DNA from: Nocardiopsis gilva YIM 90087
Lineage (GTDB): Bacteria > Actinomycetota > Actinomycetes > Streptosporangiales > Streptosporangiaceae
NCBI RefSeq assembly: GCF_002263495.1
Contig: NZ_CP022753.1
Location: forward strand, 1,550,001-1,614,000
DNA length: 64,000 bases
Direction: 5' to 3'
A program made the position numbers and the translations under genes. Under the pieces are notes generated by a model. That model searched no databases. It was not told the origin of the DNA and worked only from the letters and a program-made list of their open reading frames with translations. This document shows, in pieces, positions 7,878 through 15,907 of this stretch (position 1 is its first letter; every line of letters begins with the position of its first letter).

Positions 7878-8311
7878 ATGTTCTGGTCGACGCCCCCATG
7901 GTCGCTGCTGTGGTTGGCCGGACGGGACGTGTTCCACCCGTGGGGCGCGATCAGCCGGGCGGCGGGTTGCCAACGGCGGAGCGCCCTCCTGCTGCGCGCG
8001 ACGCTGGAGGTGTACCTCGCCCCATCGCGGACGACGTGACCCCGCCCGGGTTCGCCCCACTCGGATGCCGGGATGGGGTGGAGAGCCGACCGGACGCGTG
8101 GGTGCTGCTGTTCCTGCATGATGTCGAGGCGGTTGAGGAGCACGCGACGAAGCACGGTCTCGACATCGCCGGCCCGGCGACTCAGCGGGCGTTCCTCGAC
8201 ACGATGGCCGAGGACGACCCTCGCGTCGTGCGTGGCCACCCGGTCGCAACGAACCGTGCTGGTGCACGTCGGGGCGTAAGTACAAGAACTCTGGTGCTCA
8301 CAGTGTCATAG
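7878..8311 (+). pseudogene. unrecognised gene, probably frameshifted near 8030
   Basis: From ATG 7878 one frame is rich in G/C at third codon positions (STPPWSLLWLAGRDVFHPWG, then SALLLRATLEVYLAP) but stops at 8039. A second frame, open from GTG 8036, continues with the same bias (RPDAWVLLFLHDVEAVEEHA, later AFLDTMAEDDPRVV) to 8311. The two frames overlap by GTGA, so they could also be two coupled small genes, but a one-base loss in a G/C-rich run explains both halves better. The last 15 codons look degenerate. No family is recognised. Confidence 0.35.
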
Positions 8312-8331
8312 GGGCCTGTCACGATGCGTGC

Positions 8332-8922
8332 ATGGAGACCAGTCACGAATCGCAGCGGGTTGACGCTTCCTGGGACCGCATTGCGGCATGGCTCCGCCGC
8401 CATGTGCCCGAGGCAGCGGCGCAGCTCGGGCCGCCAGCAGCGGAATCGGAGCTGGCCGAGGCGGAGTCCGCCGTAGGACGGCCGCTTCCCGCTGACCTGA
8501 CGGCCTGGTGGCGACGTAGCTGCGGCATGACAGGTGCGCCCTTGGTCGAGTTGGTGCCGCTGTTCACCCCCTTCAGCATTGAGGCCGCCTTGGAGTGCAG
8601 GAACTCGCTCCTGAGGATCTGTGGGGGTGATGGCACGGATTCGGCGGACCTCGCGGGAACACCTGCCTGGGACTGGCACGCGGCGTGGTTGCCAATCGCC
8701 TATGACGGGGGCGGCTGGTACCTCTTCTGCGACCTTCGCCCCGGGCCGATGAGTGGATGCGTGACCAGATGGATGCGGGAGGATGCGGCCCTGCATGGCC
8801 CGGAGTGGGAGAGCGTGGGGGCGATGCTCGCCGATGCGGCCGCATCGATGGATCGGGGCATCGCCAGCAATGACTGGCGGGCCCAAGTGGACGAGGACGG
8901 GGGATTGACCTGGGAGCCATGA
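8332..8922 (+). CDS. SMI1/KNR4 (SUKH) family protein
   Basis: A 196-residue protein of the SMI1/KNR4 group: SWDRIAAWLRRHVPEAAAQL, then PPAAESELAEAESAVGRPLP (the typical start, an acidic helix followed by LPxDL), WWRRSCGM, and WLPIAYDGGGWYLFCDLRPG. In bacteria the SUKH superfamily contains many immunity proteins of polymorphic toxin systems as well as housekeeping regulators. No toxin gene is seen beside it, so it may be an orphan immunity-type gene. The start is ATG 8332; its ribosome binding site is weak. Confidence 0.8.
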   Translation: METSHESQRVDASWDRIAAWLRRHVPEAAAQLGPPAAESELAEAESAVGRPLPADLTAWWRRSCGMTGAPLVELVPLFTPFSIEAALECRNSLLRICGGDGTDSADLAGTPAWDWHAAWLPIAYDGGGWYLFCDLRPGPMSGCVTRWMREDAALHGPEWESVGAMLADAAASMDRGIASNDWRAQVDEDGGLTWEP

Positions 8923-9033
8923 GTCTGCACCCCGCCCCCCAATTCCTCTGGAATGTCATCTAGGCAGAAGTTGCGTGCTCGCCGTACGCCCGGAAGAGCG
9001 CATCGTCTGGACTGGAGCTTCAGACGGCAATGC

Positions 9034-9608
9034 CTATGACGACTTGCGGGCCGTCTCTGACGGCGCACGGGCATCGCCGACGTGGGAGGGAGCAGGTTCC
9101 GGCGCCTTGCTGGAGCTCAGCCGTTCCAGATCGCGGGCCAGGTGGGGGCGGGGGAGGCGGCGGGTGCGGAGGAGGCGTGTGATGTCCGCGCGGTTGTCGT
9201 GCGACAGCTGGATGTGGAAGTAGTTGATCTGCTCCAGGACCGCGAACGTCCACAGCCCGGCGCCGGGCCACACGTGCGTCCATGGGTCACCGGCGGCGAA
9301 TCCGGCGCCGATGACTGTGGCGCCCCCGGCGAGAAGGACGACGTTGGCGGTGCGCAGGTGCCGGAAGGCCGCGAGGCTCGCGGGAAGGTGCTGGCCCATC
9401 GCAGGTGCCGGTACTTGATCCACCAGTAGGCGCCGCCCTCGATGAGGATCAGCGCGAGGAGCGCGAACGCCGTGAGGTTGGCCGCGGACGCGGGCATGTG
9501 CCACAGCCAGGCAATGGCAGGGAAGAGCACGAGAGCGTTGAGCCACTCGAGCAGAGCCAGTGTGCGCATCCGGCGGATGGTGGGGGAGGAGCGGAGCGGG
9601 GTAGACAT
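9034..9608 (-). pseudogene. four-segment membrane protein gene, frameshifted near 9394
   Basis: From ATG 9608 the first frame encodes two hydrophobic segments (LEWLNALVLFPAIAWLWHM and LTAFALLALILIEGGAYWW) up to IKYRHLRW. The remainder, starting QHLPASLAAFRHLRTANVV and continuing with VLLAGGATVIGAGFAAGD, WTFAVLEQINYFHIQLSHDN and a basic tail, lies in the next frame and stops at 9034. One missing G or C in the run at 9391-9397 restores a continuous protein of about 190 residues. The family is a hypothetical actinobacterial membrane protein. It may be a true pseudogene or an assembly error. Confidence 0.7.
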
Positions 9609-9664
9609 GGCTGGGTCCTCGTCGCGCGGCGGTGGGGTGGGGGAGTTGGAAAGCTGGCCGCCGG

Positions 9665-10186
9665 TCAGGGTGGGGTGCTGGAGCGGATCAGTTCGACCAG
9701 CTCCGGCCAGGTGTCGGCGCGGATGGCCCAGGGCGGGATCTCGGCCGGGGGACGGTGGTGGCCCAGTCCGCCGGTGAACAGGTAACGGTGGGGCACGGTG
9801 GTGAGGTGCTCCAGTACGTCGAGCCGGTCGTCGACGAAGTGGGTGACCCCCAGCCGTGCGCACACCGGTGCCTTGTCGGGGCGTTCCGGGACGAAGTGCA
9901 GGTGCGCCGCGGGGATGCCGGTGCGGTCGGCGAAGTCCTGTCTGGCCAGCCAATCCCGGGTGCGGTGGGCGGTCTCGAGCTTGGCCTTGGACACGATGTA
10001 CACCCGCCCCGCGAAGGGCTTGCTCGCCAGTTCCGCGAGGGCGTCGAAGGCGCCGTCCACGGCCGGGGTCTCCATCGGTCGATCGCCGAAGAACGAGGTG
10101 TCCTGGCCATCGGCCACGCGGTCGATGATCACCCCGCCCACATCCACGCCGAGGACAGGGAGTGCTCCGTCCCCTCTTTCAGCCAT
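9665..10186 (-). CDS. HAD-like protein
   Basis: A 173-residue haloacid-dehalogenase-fold protein. It shows motif I as LGVDVGGVIIDRV, a central VYIVSKAKLETAHRTRDWL (motif II Ser in VSK) and the C-terminal RPDKAPVCARLGVTHFVDDR with the Lys and the DD acidic pair of motifs III/IV. The second Asp of motif I is replaced by Gly (DVG), as in several HAD subgroups, so phosphatase activity is uncertain. The start is ATG 10186; upstream frame extends without coding character. It lies downstream of, and 56 bases from, the frameshifted membrane gene and diverges from the EF-G-domain-IV-like gene. Confidence 0.75.
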   Translation of the reverse strand: MAERGDGALPVLGVDVGGVIIDRVADGQDTSFFGDRPMETPAVDGAFDALAELASKPFAGRVYIVSKAKLETAHRTRDWLARQDFADRTGIPAAHLHFVPERPDKAPVCARLGVTHFVDDRLDVLEHLTTVPHRYLFTGGLGHHRPPAEIPPWAIRADTWPELVELIRSSTPP

Positions 10187-10325
10187 GCGGTTTCCGTCAC
10201 CTGGTTTCTGTCCGGTTGCCACTTGGAAGCGTAAGGGCCGTTGGCGGCTACGATCATCGCACCTGCGGCGGGTTGAGGGCAGGGGCTGCCGAGCGGCCGT
10301 GATCCGTGAGTGAGAGCGAGATTTC

Positions 10326-11237
10326 ATGCGCACTGACCGGAACCAACGTCCGCCTGTCCTCCCTCGCTCGGTCACCGGAGCTCGTGTGCGCCACAGCGCG
10401 CGGGTCGGTGACGGTTGGATGCACATCACGCTCGGAATCGACTTCGAGCCGCTGTCCGACGACGTGGCCGACGACTTCGAGTTTGCGGTGGAGCTGGCTG
10501 AGTCGGAGCGAGTGCTGCCTCCGGCGTCGATCCAGACGTTGGGTCAGGAACTCGACGACGAGTGGGAGAAGGAAGGCACAGGCCGGCCGGTGTTCCGTGC
10601 GCGAGCGGTGGTGCGGCGCGCCGAGTGGCACCTGGCCGGGGTGGAGGACGACTCCGTCGCGGTAGCCGAGCTCGACCGCGTTCTCGGGCACGCCGCCTGC
10701 TGGGTCGTCGGCGAGGTGCGGTGGGCTCTGGCCGAGGAGCGGGATCCGCGACCGGTCGGACGCGATGTGCTCGGACGTCCGCCCGCGTTGCCTCGCGATG
10801 TTTCCGGCGTCTACGTACGTCACGTCAGGGTGAGCTGTCCTCCCCAGTGCGCTGTCGTGTGGGCTGACTTCATGCCGCTTCCGGATGACGGCGCCGGGGA
10901 CTTCGCGTTCGTCAACGACGCTCCCGCCGTGTGCCGGCATCCTGGCGAGCCCTTGCCAGCCGAGTTCGCCTCGGCGTTCGGTGATGGTGTCCGCGAAGCG
11001 TTGGAAGTACACGGAAGCGGTCGGCCACTCTTCGCCGCTCGTGCGGTGCTGCGCGATGCTGTTTGGCACGAGCTCGACTCCACGGCTCACGCCTTTCGCG
11101 TGGCTGGGTGGCTGGCAGCCATCGAGGTGAGGCGCTGCATCCTCGAAGATCGCGAACCGCGACCGGCCGGGAGCGGGCTGCGGAAAGACGCTTCCATCCC
11201 GCCGATGCCGAGGACGAGGACACTGTCGACATCCTGA
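10326..11237 (+). CDS. protein of two tandem EF-G domain-IV-like modules, no GTPase
   Basis: A 303-residue protein built of two similar halves, about residues 15-145 and 157-275. The second half follows elongation factor G domain IV closely: VRHVRVSCPPQCAVVWADFM, FAFVNDAPAVCRHPGEPLPA, FASAFGDGVREAL, then GRPLFAARAVLRDAVWHELD and STAHAFRVAGWLAA, which corresponds to the GYPVVD...L..G.YH..DSSELAFK.A part of EF-G. The first half repeats this with IDFEPLSDD, GRPVFRARAVVRRAEWHL and VLGHAACWVVGEV. No P-loop, G2-G4 motifs or other EF-G domains are present. In EF-G this domain mimics the tRNA anticodon arm. The function here is unknown; a ribosome-directed role is an inference. Start ATG 10326. Confidence 0.75.
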   Translation: MRTDRNQRPPVLPRSVTGARVRHSARVGDGWMHITLGIDFEPLSDDVADDFEFAVELAESERVLPPASIQTLGQELDDEWEKEGTGRPVFRARAVVRRAEWHLAGVEDDSVAVAELDRVLGHAACWVVGEVRWALAEERDPRPVGRDVLGRPPALPRDVSGVYVRHVRVSCPPQCAVVWADFMPLPDDGAGDFAFVNDAPAVCRHPGEPLPAEFASAFGDGVREALEVHGSGRPLFAARAVLRDAVWHELDSTAHAFRVAGWLAAIEVRRCILEDREPRPAGSGLRKDASIPPMPRTRTLSTS

Positions 11238-11593
11238 TCCGTGAGCATCGCGTGGGCGCGAGTGACTACTCGAGGTGCCTGGGGGTTGAGTTCCGGGATC
11301 GTGCCGGTCGCGGAGATCTCGCCGGTCATCCGCGAGCGAAGGAGGGGGATGGCGCCGGGGCTACTCCTCTCAGCCGTCCACGGAGAGCGGGTCCGGATGC
11401 CGCTCCCCCTCCAGCGCGTCGTGTGGTCGGATGCGTGCTGTGCGCATCCGACCGGGGCTGAGTCTTGCGTATCCCGCCCCGCATAGTCAACACTGAATCG
11501 TCTGTAGTAAACAGTTTGTCGATCATGTGCGATTCGTGGTTGCAGGCGGGAGAGGAGGCGTGGTCCGTGATCGCAGCATCTACGCTCTGCACT
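11238..11593. other. 356-base gap before a TetR gene
   Basis: No gene is recognised. The DNA is GC-rich to about 11470; then an AT-richer stretch at 11480-11535 contains CTGT-AGTAA-ACAG (about 11499-11511), a possible small operator in the promoter of the TetR gene. Confidence 0.4.
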
Positions 11594-12250
11594 ATGACCC
11601 CGCCTGAATCTCCGCGCCTCCGGCGCAGCCAGAGCGCCGAGGACAGTGCCGCTCGGCGTGTACGTCGCCAGCTTCAGCTGCAGCAGAGCCTGGACGACCT
11701 CCTCCGGCACAAGTCGTTCCGCGACATCTCGGTCACCGAGGTCGCCGCTGGCGCTGGCATCAGCCACTCCAGCGTCTACACCTATTACGGCGACCGTGAT
11801 GCCAAGACAGAGATCCTTCGCGACGCCATGGACGCGCGGTTCGCCGCTCTCATGGCCCGTGTTGACCTGCGGTTCGGGCGGATGGAGAACTTCGAGGAGT
11901 ACATCGGGCGACTCCTCGACGACATCATCGGCTTCTGGGAGGAGTCCGGCGGGCTGCTCGGGGCGGCGATGGCGACGTCCTTCGAGGCGAAGAACGCGGA
12001 GCCGGAGTGGTGGGCCGGGCACATGGCCCCCTGGGAAGACGCTCTGTGCGAAGCGGTCGAGGAGGCCCGGTTCGCCGACCTGCTGCCGAAGGACGCGGGT
12101 CCGGCCCGGCCGCTCGTCCAGATGATCCTGGGCATGGTCTTCAAGCGGTGCCACGACGTACTGACCGCCCCGCACACCGACGAGGACCGCTCTGAGCTAC
12201 GCGAGCTGCTGCAGATCGCTGTTCTGCGGATCCTCGGCAAGGCATGCTGA
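11594..12250 (+). CDS. TetR/AcrR family regulator
   Basis: A 218-residue TetR protein. The DNA-binding domain is RQLQLQQSLDDLLRHKSFRD, then ISVTEVAAGAGISHSSVYTYYGDRDAKTEILRDAM (helix-turn-helix about residues 45-80). The rest is the helical ligand domain (YIGRLLDDIIGFWEESGGLL, LVQMILGMVFKRCHDVL). The start is ATG 11594 (TPPESPRLRRSQSAEDSAAR follows); longer frames reach into the promoter. No clear target gene is next to it; the crotonase-cupin gene begins 420 bases downstream on the same strand. Confidence 0.85.
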   Translation: MTPPESPRLRRSQSAEDSAARRVRRQLQLQQSLDDLLRHKSFRDISVTEVAAGAGISHSSVYTYYGDRDAKTEILRDAMDARFAALMARVDLRFGRMENFEEYIGRLLDDIIGFWEESGGLLGAAMATSFEAKNAEPEWWAGHMAPWEDALCEAVEEARFADLLPKDAGPARPLVQMILGMVFKRCHDVLTAPHTDEDRSELRELLQIAVLRILGKAC

Positions 12251-12669
12251 TCCCGGGCCCGCGGGTCCACGGCAGGGGAGGGTGAAGGCCGCCCGTGACC
12301 GCGTCGCGGCGGGGACCGGTGGCCTTTCTCCCTCCCTCCCCCTGTTCGGTAAGGACGTGATGATGGTTTTGGAGCCCCCCGGCCACCGCGTGCCACTGGC
12401 CTCACGTGATTCGCCGGAGTTGATGACCTGGGTCTGGGCGACGCCCCACGGGGTAGGGGCAGGGGCCGGGAGATGGTGACCGCGGCTGGGGCCCGGCCGA
12501 TTCGGCCGTGGGAAGGCCGCGTCCACGCGCCCGATGCGACGGCTGTGTGGCGCGGCGCGGCAACCGTTCCCTCGTTCCTCACCGACGTGGCCGTGCGCAG
12601 GCCGTTCCCGGGTGAGGGCCACGGCGGACACCCCACCCCGCCACGGGACGGTGTAGGCCGGATCCGCCG
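12251..12669. other. 419-base gap, no recognised gene
   Basis: The stretch is GC-rich and contains GGGCCCGCGGGTCC-type short palindromes just after the TetR stop that may end transcription. Nothing else could be supported. Confidence 0.4.
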
Positions 12670-14187
12670 ATGATGGCCCCGTACGCCTCGCCGTCGTCCT
12701 GTCCGCTGCGCTGGCACATCGACTTCACCGGGGTCGTCACCCTCGTCCTCGACCAGCACGGCACCACCGCCAACCTCCTCACCGACGGCCTCGTCGACGC
12801 CCTCGCCGATGCGGCCGAGCACCTCCACCGCGACAGGCAGGACATCACCGGCGTCCTCCTCACCTCGGCCAAGCCGACGTTCATGCTGGGCACCGCCTCC
12901 GACACGCTGGACCACCTCGCCCATGACCCCCACGACCGCAGCGCCACCCTGGGCGTCCTCCGCACGACCCTGCGCCGCCTGGAGCGGCTCGGTTTCCCGG
13001 TCGTCGCGGCGATCGGCGGCAGCGCGCTGGGCGCCGGGTTCGAACTCGCGCTCGCCTGCCACCACCGCATCCTCCTCGAAGACGACGGATGCCGCGTCGG
13101 GCTCCCCGACGCCGACGCGGGCCTCCTGCCCCTCGCCGGTGGTGTCTCCCGCTCCGTCCACCGGTGGGGCTCGGCGCCCGCACTGGCCAACCTCCTGAAC
13201 GACGACGCCGTCTACGCGCCGCGGCGGGCACGCGCGCTCGGCCTCGTCGACGAGCTCGCTCCCGATACCGACGCCATGCTGCGGCAGGCCGAGGCCTGGA
13301 TCGCGGCCCACCCGGCGCCCGTACAACCCTGGGACCGCATCGGCCACCGCATGCCGCCCGGCCCCGCCCACACCCGTCCGGTCGCGTCCGCCGACGTCTC
13401 CTCCGCACGGGCGACGCTCATCTCCACGGCCTACCGCGTCGCCGCCATGGCCGGGATCGACGCCGCGCTCGCCATCGAGCAGAAGGAGTTCGGGGCCCTC
13501 CTCGCCGAAACCACCACGTTTCGGATCCGGAATCGGCCCGCCGCACCCGATCGCCGCGGCGACGATGCCGCCGATGCTTCCGACGCCGCTCCCGAGATCC
13601 TCCGTGGCCACCGATCGCGCGGCACCTGCCCCACCTGCCGGCAGGCGCGAATGGACCCGCTGCCCATCCCCGCCCCGGCGCGCCTCCTCATCGCGGGCCG
13701 TAGCGGCGACGGCCGCTCCTTCGACATCTCCGAGGCCTCCCCGTCCCGGGTGGCGGGCGAGCCCGGGGCGGTCGACGACTTCTGGTGCACGGGCCCGCAG
13801 GAGCCCGGTGTGCCCGCCGCGGCCGACGCGGTGGGACCGCCCCAGGGCGGCAGCATCTTCCGCATGTTCTATGTGCAGCCCGACCGGGTGTGGCAGGGCG
13901 GTGACGGCGATCAGGGAGAGGAGGACGTGCGAACGCGCGACGTCCTGCGCATCCTGGGGCACAACGCGATCGGCGGCGGCACGGCCGACGCCGACGCGCT
14001 CGGGGGTGCGGGCTCCACCACGGGCTACTTCATCGTCCTGTCGGGCACCGTGGTCTGCGTGCTGGGCGACGACGAGGTGGAGCTGGGGCCCGGAGACGTC
14101 GTCGTCCAGGACAGAACCGGCCATGCCTGGTCCAACCGAACCGACGAACTGGCGGTGATCGGTGTGGTCCTGGTGAGCGGCCAGTGA
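12670..14187 (+). CDS. crotonase (enoyl-CoA hydratase/isomerase) fused to a cupin domain
   Basis: A 505-residue protein. Residues about 15-285 are a crotonase-fold domain most like the hydratase part of fatty-oxidation complexes: ITGVLLTSAKPTFMLG, FPVVAAIGGSALGAGFELAL, CHHRI, and VGLPDADAGLLPLAGGVSRS. The first catalytic Glu position (GFELA) is kept; the second, normally GLPE, is Asp (GLPD). Residues about 335-505 are a complete small cupin protein (ARLLIAGRSGDGRSFDIS to TTGYFIVLSGTVVCVL, VELGPGDVVVQDRTGHAW). A linker with CPTCRQ joins them. An in-frame ATG at 13651 could start the cupin alone. The fusion is unusual; an ancient or artificial loss of a stop is possible. Confidence 0.75.
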   Translation: MMAPYASPSSCPLRWHIDFTGVVTLVLDQHGTTANLLTDGLVDALADAAEHLHRDRQDITGVLLTSAKPTFMLGTASDTLDHLAHDPHDRSATLGVLRTTLRRLERLGFPVVAAIGGSALGAGFELALACHHRILLEDDGCRVGLPDADAGLLPLAGGVSRSVHRWGSAPALANLLNDDAVYAPRRARALGLVDELAPDTDAMLRQAEAWIAAHPAPVQPWDRIGHRMPPGPAHTRPVASADVSSARATLISTAYRVAAMAGIDAALAIEQKEFGALLAETTTFRIRNRPAAPDRRGDDAADASDAAPEILRGHRSRGTCPTCRQARMDPLPIPAPARLLIAGRSGDGRSFDISEASPSRVAGEPGAVDDFWCTGPQEPGVPAAADAVGPPQGGSIFRMFYVQPDRVWQGGDGDQGEEDVRTRDVLRILGHNAIGGGTADADALGGAGSTTGYFIVLSGTVVCVLGDDEVELGPGDVVVQDRTGHAWSNRTDELAVIGVVLVSGQ

Positions 14188-14390
14188 CCACCCCGCGCCG
14201 CCGCGGCGGTTGGCTGCTCTCCGTGCCGATGGTGACGTCCTAGGTCACTGGGGGTAGCGCGATGTGGGAGGGGTGCAGGCACCACTCTTCACGTTCCGAC
14301 GCCACCACTCAGGGTGGGGAAACCTCCTACCCCGCACTGGCATGCCTGGCATATGGCCTGGTGAGTCGCCTGATCAATAGATTCGGTGGC

Positions 14391-15707
14391 ATGAGCACAA
14401 GCGCGGTGAGCAGCCCCTCAACACCGACCACTCCGCAGCGACGGATCCTCGACCTCGATGCGTTGCGTAGCTTCGCGCTCTTCGGCATCTTGATCGTCAA
14501 CATCGGCTACTTCGCCTCGGGCTACGCCTTCCACGAGGTGCAGGACCCCGCGTTCCCCTCCCTGATCGACAAGGGAGTGCACTGGTTCGTGGCGATGTTC
14601 TTCGAGACGAAGTTCTACCTGCTCTTCTCGTTCCTGTTCGGCTACAGCTTCACGCTGCAGCTCCACTCCGCCGAACGAAAGGGCGTCGACTTCAAGTGGC
14701 GCTTCCTGCGCCGCCTCGGCGGGCTGTTCGTCATCGGCGCCCTGCACGCCGTGCTCCTCTTCCAGGGCGACATCCTGACCACCTACGCCCTCCTCGGCCT
14801 CATCCTCCTGGCCATGCACCGCGTGCAGGCACGCACCGCGCTGATCACGGCCGCGGTGCTGGTCGGGCTCGTGGTCATCCAGTTCCGCTGGCTGTCGCTC
14901 AGCGGCATGGCGAACTTCGACGCCGATGCCGCGCTCGCCGCCGGCGCCCAGACCACCGCCGCACTGGCCGGAAACCCCCTGACCGTGATCGCGGAGCACG
15001 TGCAGGCCCTCCCGCACATGGCCGTCGCGCTGGTCGCAATGCAGGGGCCGGTCGCGCTGGCCGCCTTCCTCGTGGGCCTGGCCGCCGGTCGCCACCGGGC
15101 GCTGGCCGACGTGAGCGTCCACGACCGCACTCTGCGCCTCATCCAGTGGATCGGTTTCCCCGTCGGCCTCATCGGTTCCCTGATGCTCGCCGACATGGGG
15201 GGCACCAGCGACCTCTACGCGCTGTCCATGGTCATCCTCACCGGCCCGTGCCTGGCGGCCGCCTACGCCGCCACCCTCCTCCGGGTCTTCCAGAGCGAGC
15301 GCGGCCAGCGACTCGCCGCGGCGCTCGCCCCGGCCGGGCGCATGGCGCTGTCCAACTACCTCGGCCAGTCCCTGATCTGCGGGATCATCTTCACCGGACT
15401 CGGCTTCGGCCTGGTCGGCCAGATCGCGCCGCGCTACGTCATGCTGATCGCGGTCGCGATCTACCTGGTGCAGCTGTGGGCGAGCGCCCGGTGGATGGCC
15501 ACGCACACCTACGGCCCCGTCGAGTGGGTCCTGCGGGCGGTGACCAACCTTGAGCGCCCGACCTGGCGCATCGCGGACACGAAGGCCGGGACGCCCGCGA
15601 GCATGACGACCACGGTTCCTCTCGCCCGCCCCGCCGGCCCGGCCGACGGCGCCGTGAACGGCGCGGGCGCCTCCGCCCCGGACCAGGAGGGCTACTGCAG
15701 GGTCTGA
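14391..15707 (+). CDS. DUF418 family membrane protein
   Basis: A 438-residue multi-pass protein with the family start RILDLDALRSFALFGILIVN and the signature FFETKFYLLFSFLFGYSF. About ten hydrophobic segments follow, then RMALSNYLGQSLICGIIFTG and YGPVEWVLRAVTNLERPTW, the typical C-terminal DUF418 end, plus a disordered tail of about 45 residues. DUF418 proteins are related to acyltransferase-like membrane proteins and their substrates are unknown. The start is ATG 14391; the frame upstream has no coding character. It is alone on its strand and convergent with the glycosyltransferase cluster. Confidence 0.85.
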   Translation: MSTSAVSSPSTPTTPQRRILDLDALRSFALFGILIVNIGYFASGYAFHEVQDPAFPSLIDKGVHWFVAMFFETKFYLLFSFLFGYSFTLQLHSAERKGVDFKWRFLRRLGGLFVIGALHAVLLFQGDILTTYALLGLILLAMHRVQARTALITAAVLVGLVVIQFRWLSLSGMANFDADAALAAGAQTTAALAGNPLTVIAEHVQALPHMAVALVAMQGPVALAAFLVGLAAGRHRALADVSVHDRTLRLIQWIGFPVGLIGSLMLADMGGTSDLYALSMVILTGPCLAAAYAATLLRVFQSERGQRLAAALAPAGRMALSNYLGQSLICGIIFTGLGFGLVGQIAPRYVMLIAVAIYLVQLWASARWMATHTYGPVEWVLRAVTNLERPTWRIADTKAGTPASMTTTVPLARPAGPADGAVNGAGASAPDQEGYCRV

Positions 15708-15907
15708 CCGACGGGTGCGGCGCCCGCTCGGACGAGGACGCGAGCGAGTGCGCCGCCGACCCCGCGCGTTGTGCACGGGCCCCTGCGGACGACGGGCCGG
15801 ACCCATGAGGTCGCCGTCGCACCGCGGGGGCCTTTCTGTCATTGGACGGCGCGGGGCCGATGCCGCTGGCCGTTGCCCACGGCGGCCCCCTCCCTTGCCG
15901 TGGCCGA

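Noticed and set aside
11785-14124. 779-codon open frame on the minus strand across tetR and the crotonase-cupin gene
   Set aside because: It is antisense to two recognised genes and has a Gly/Arg/Glu-rich translation with no domain.
14418-15842. 474-codon open frame antisense to the DUF418 gene
   Set aside because: Its product is a charged low-complexity sequence; DUF418 motifs are clear on the other strand.
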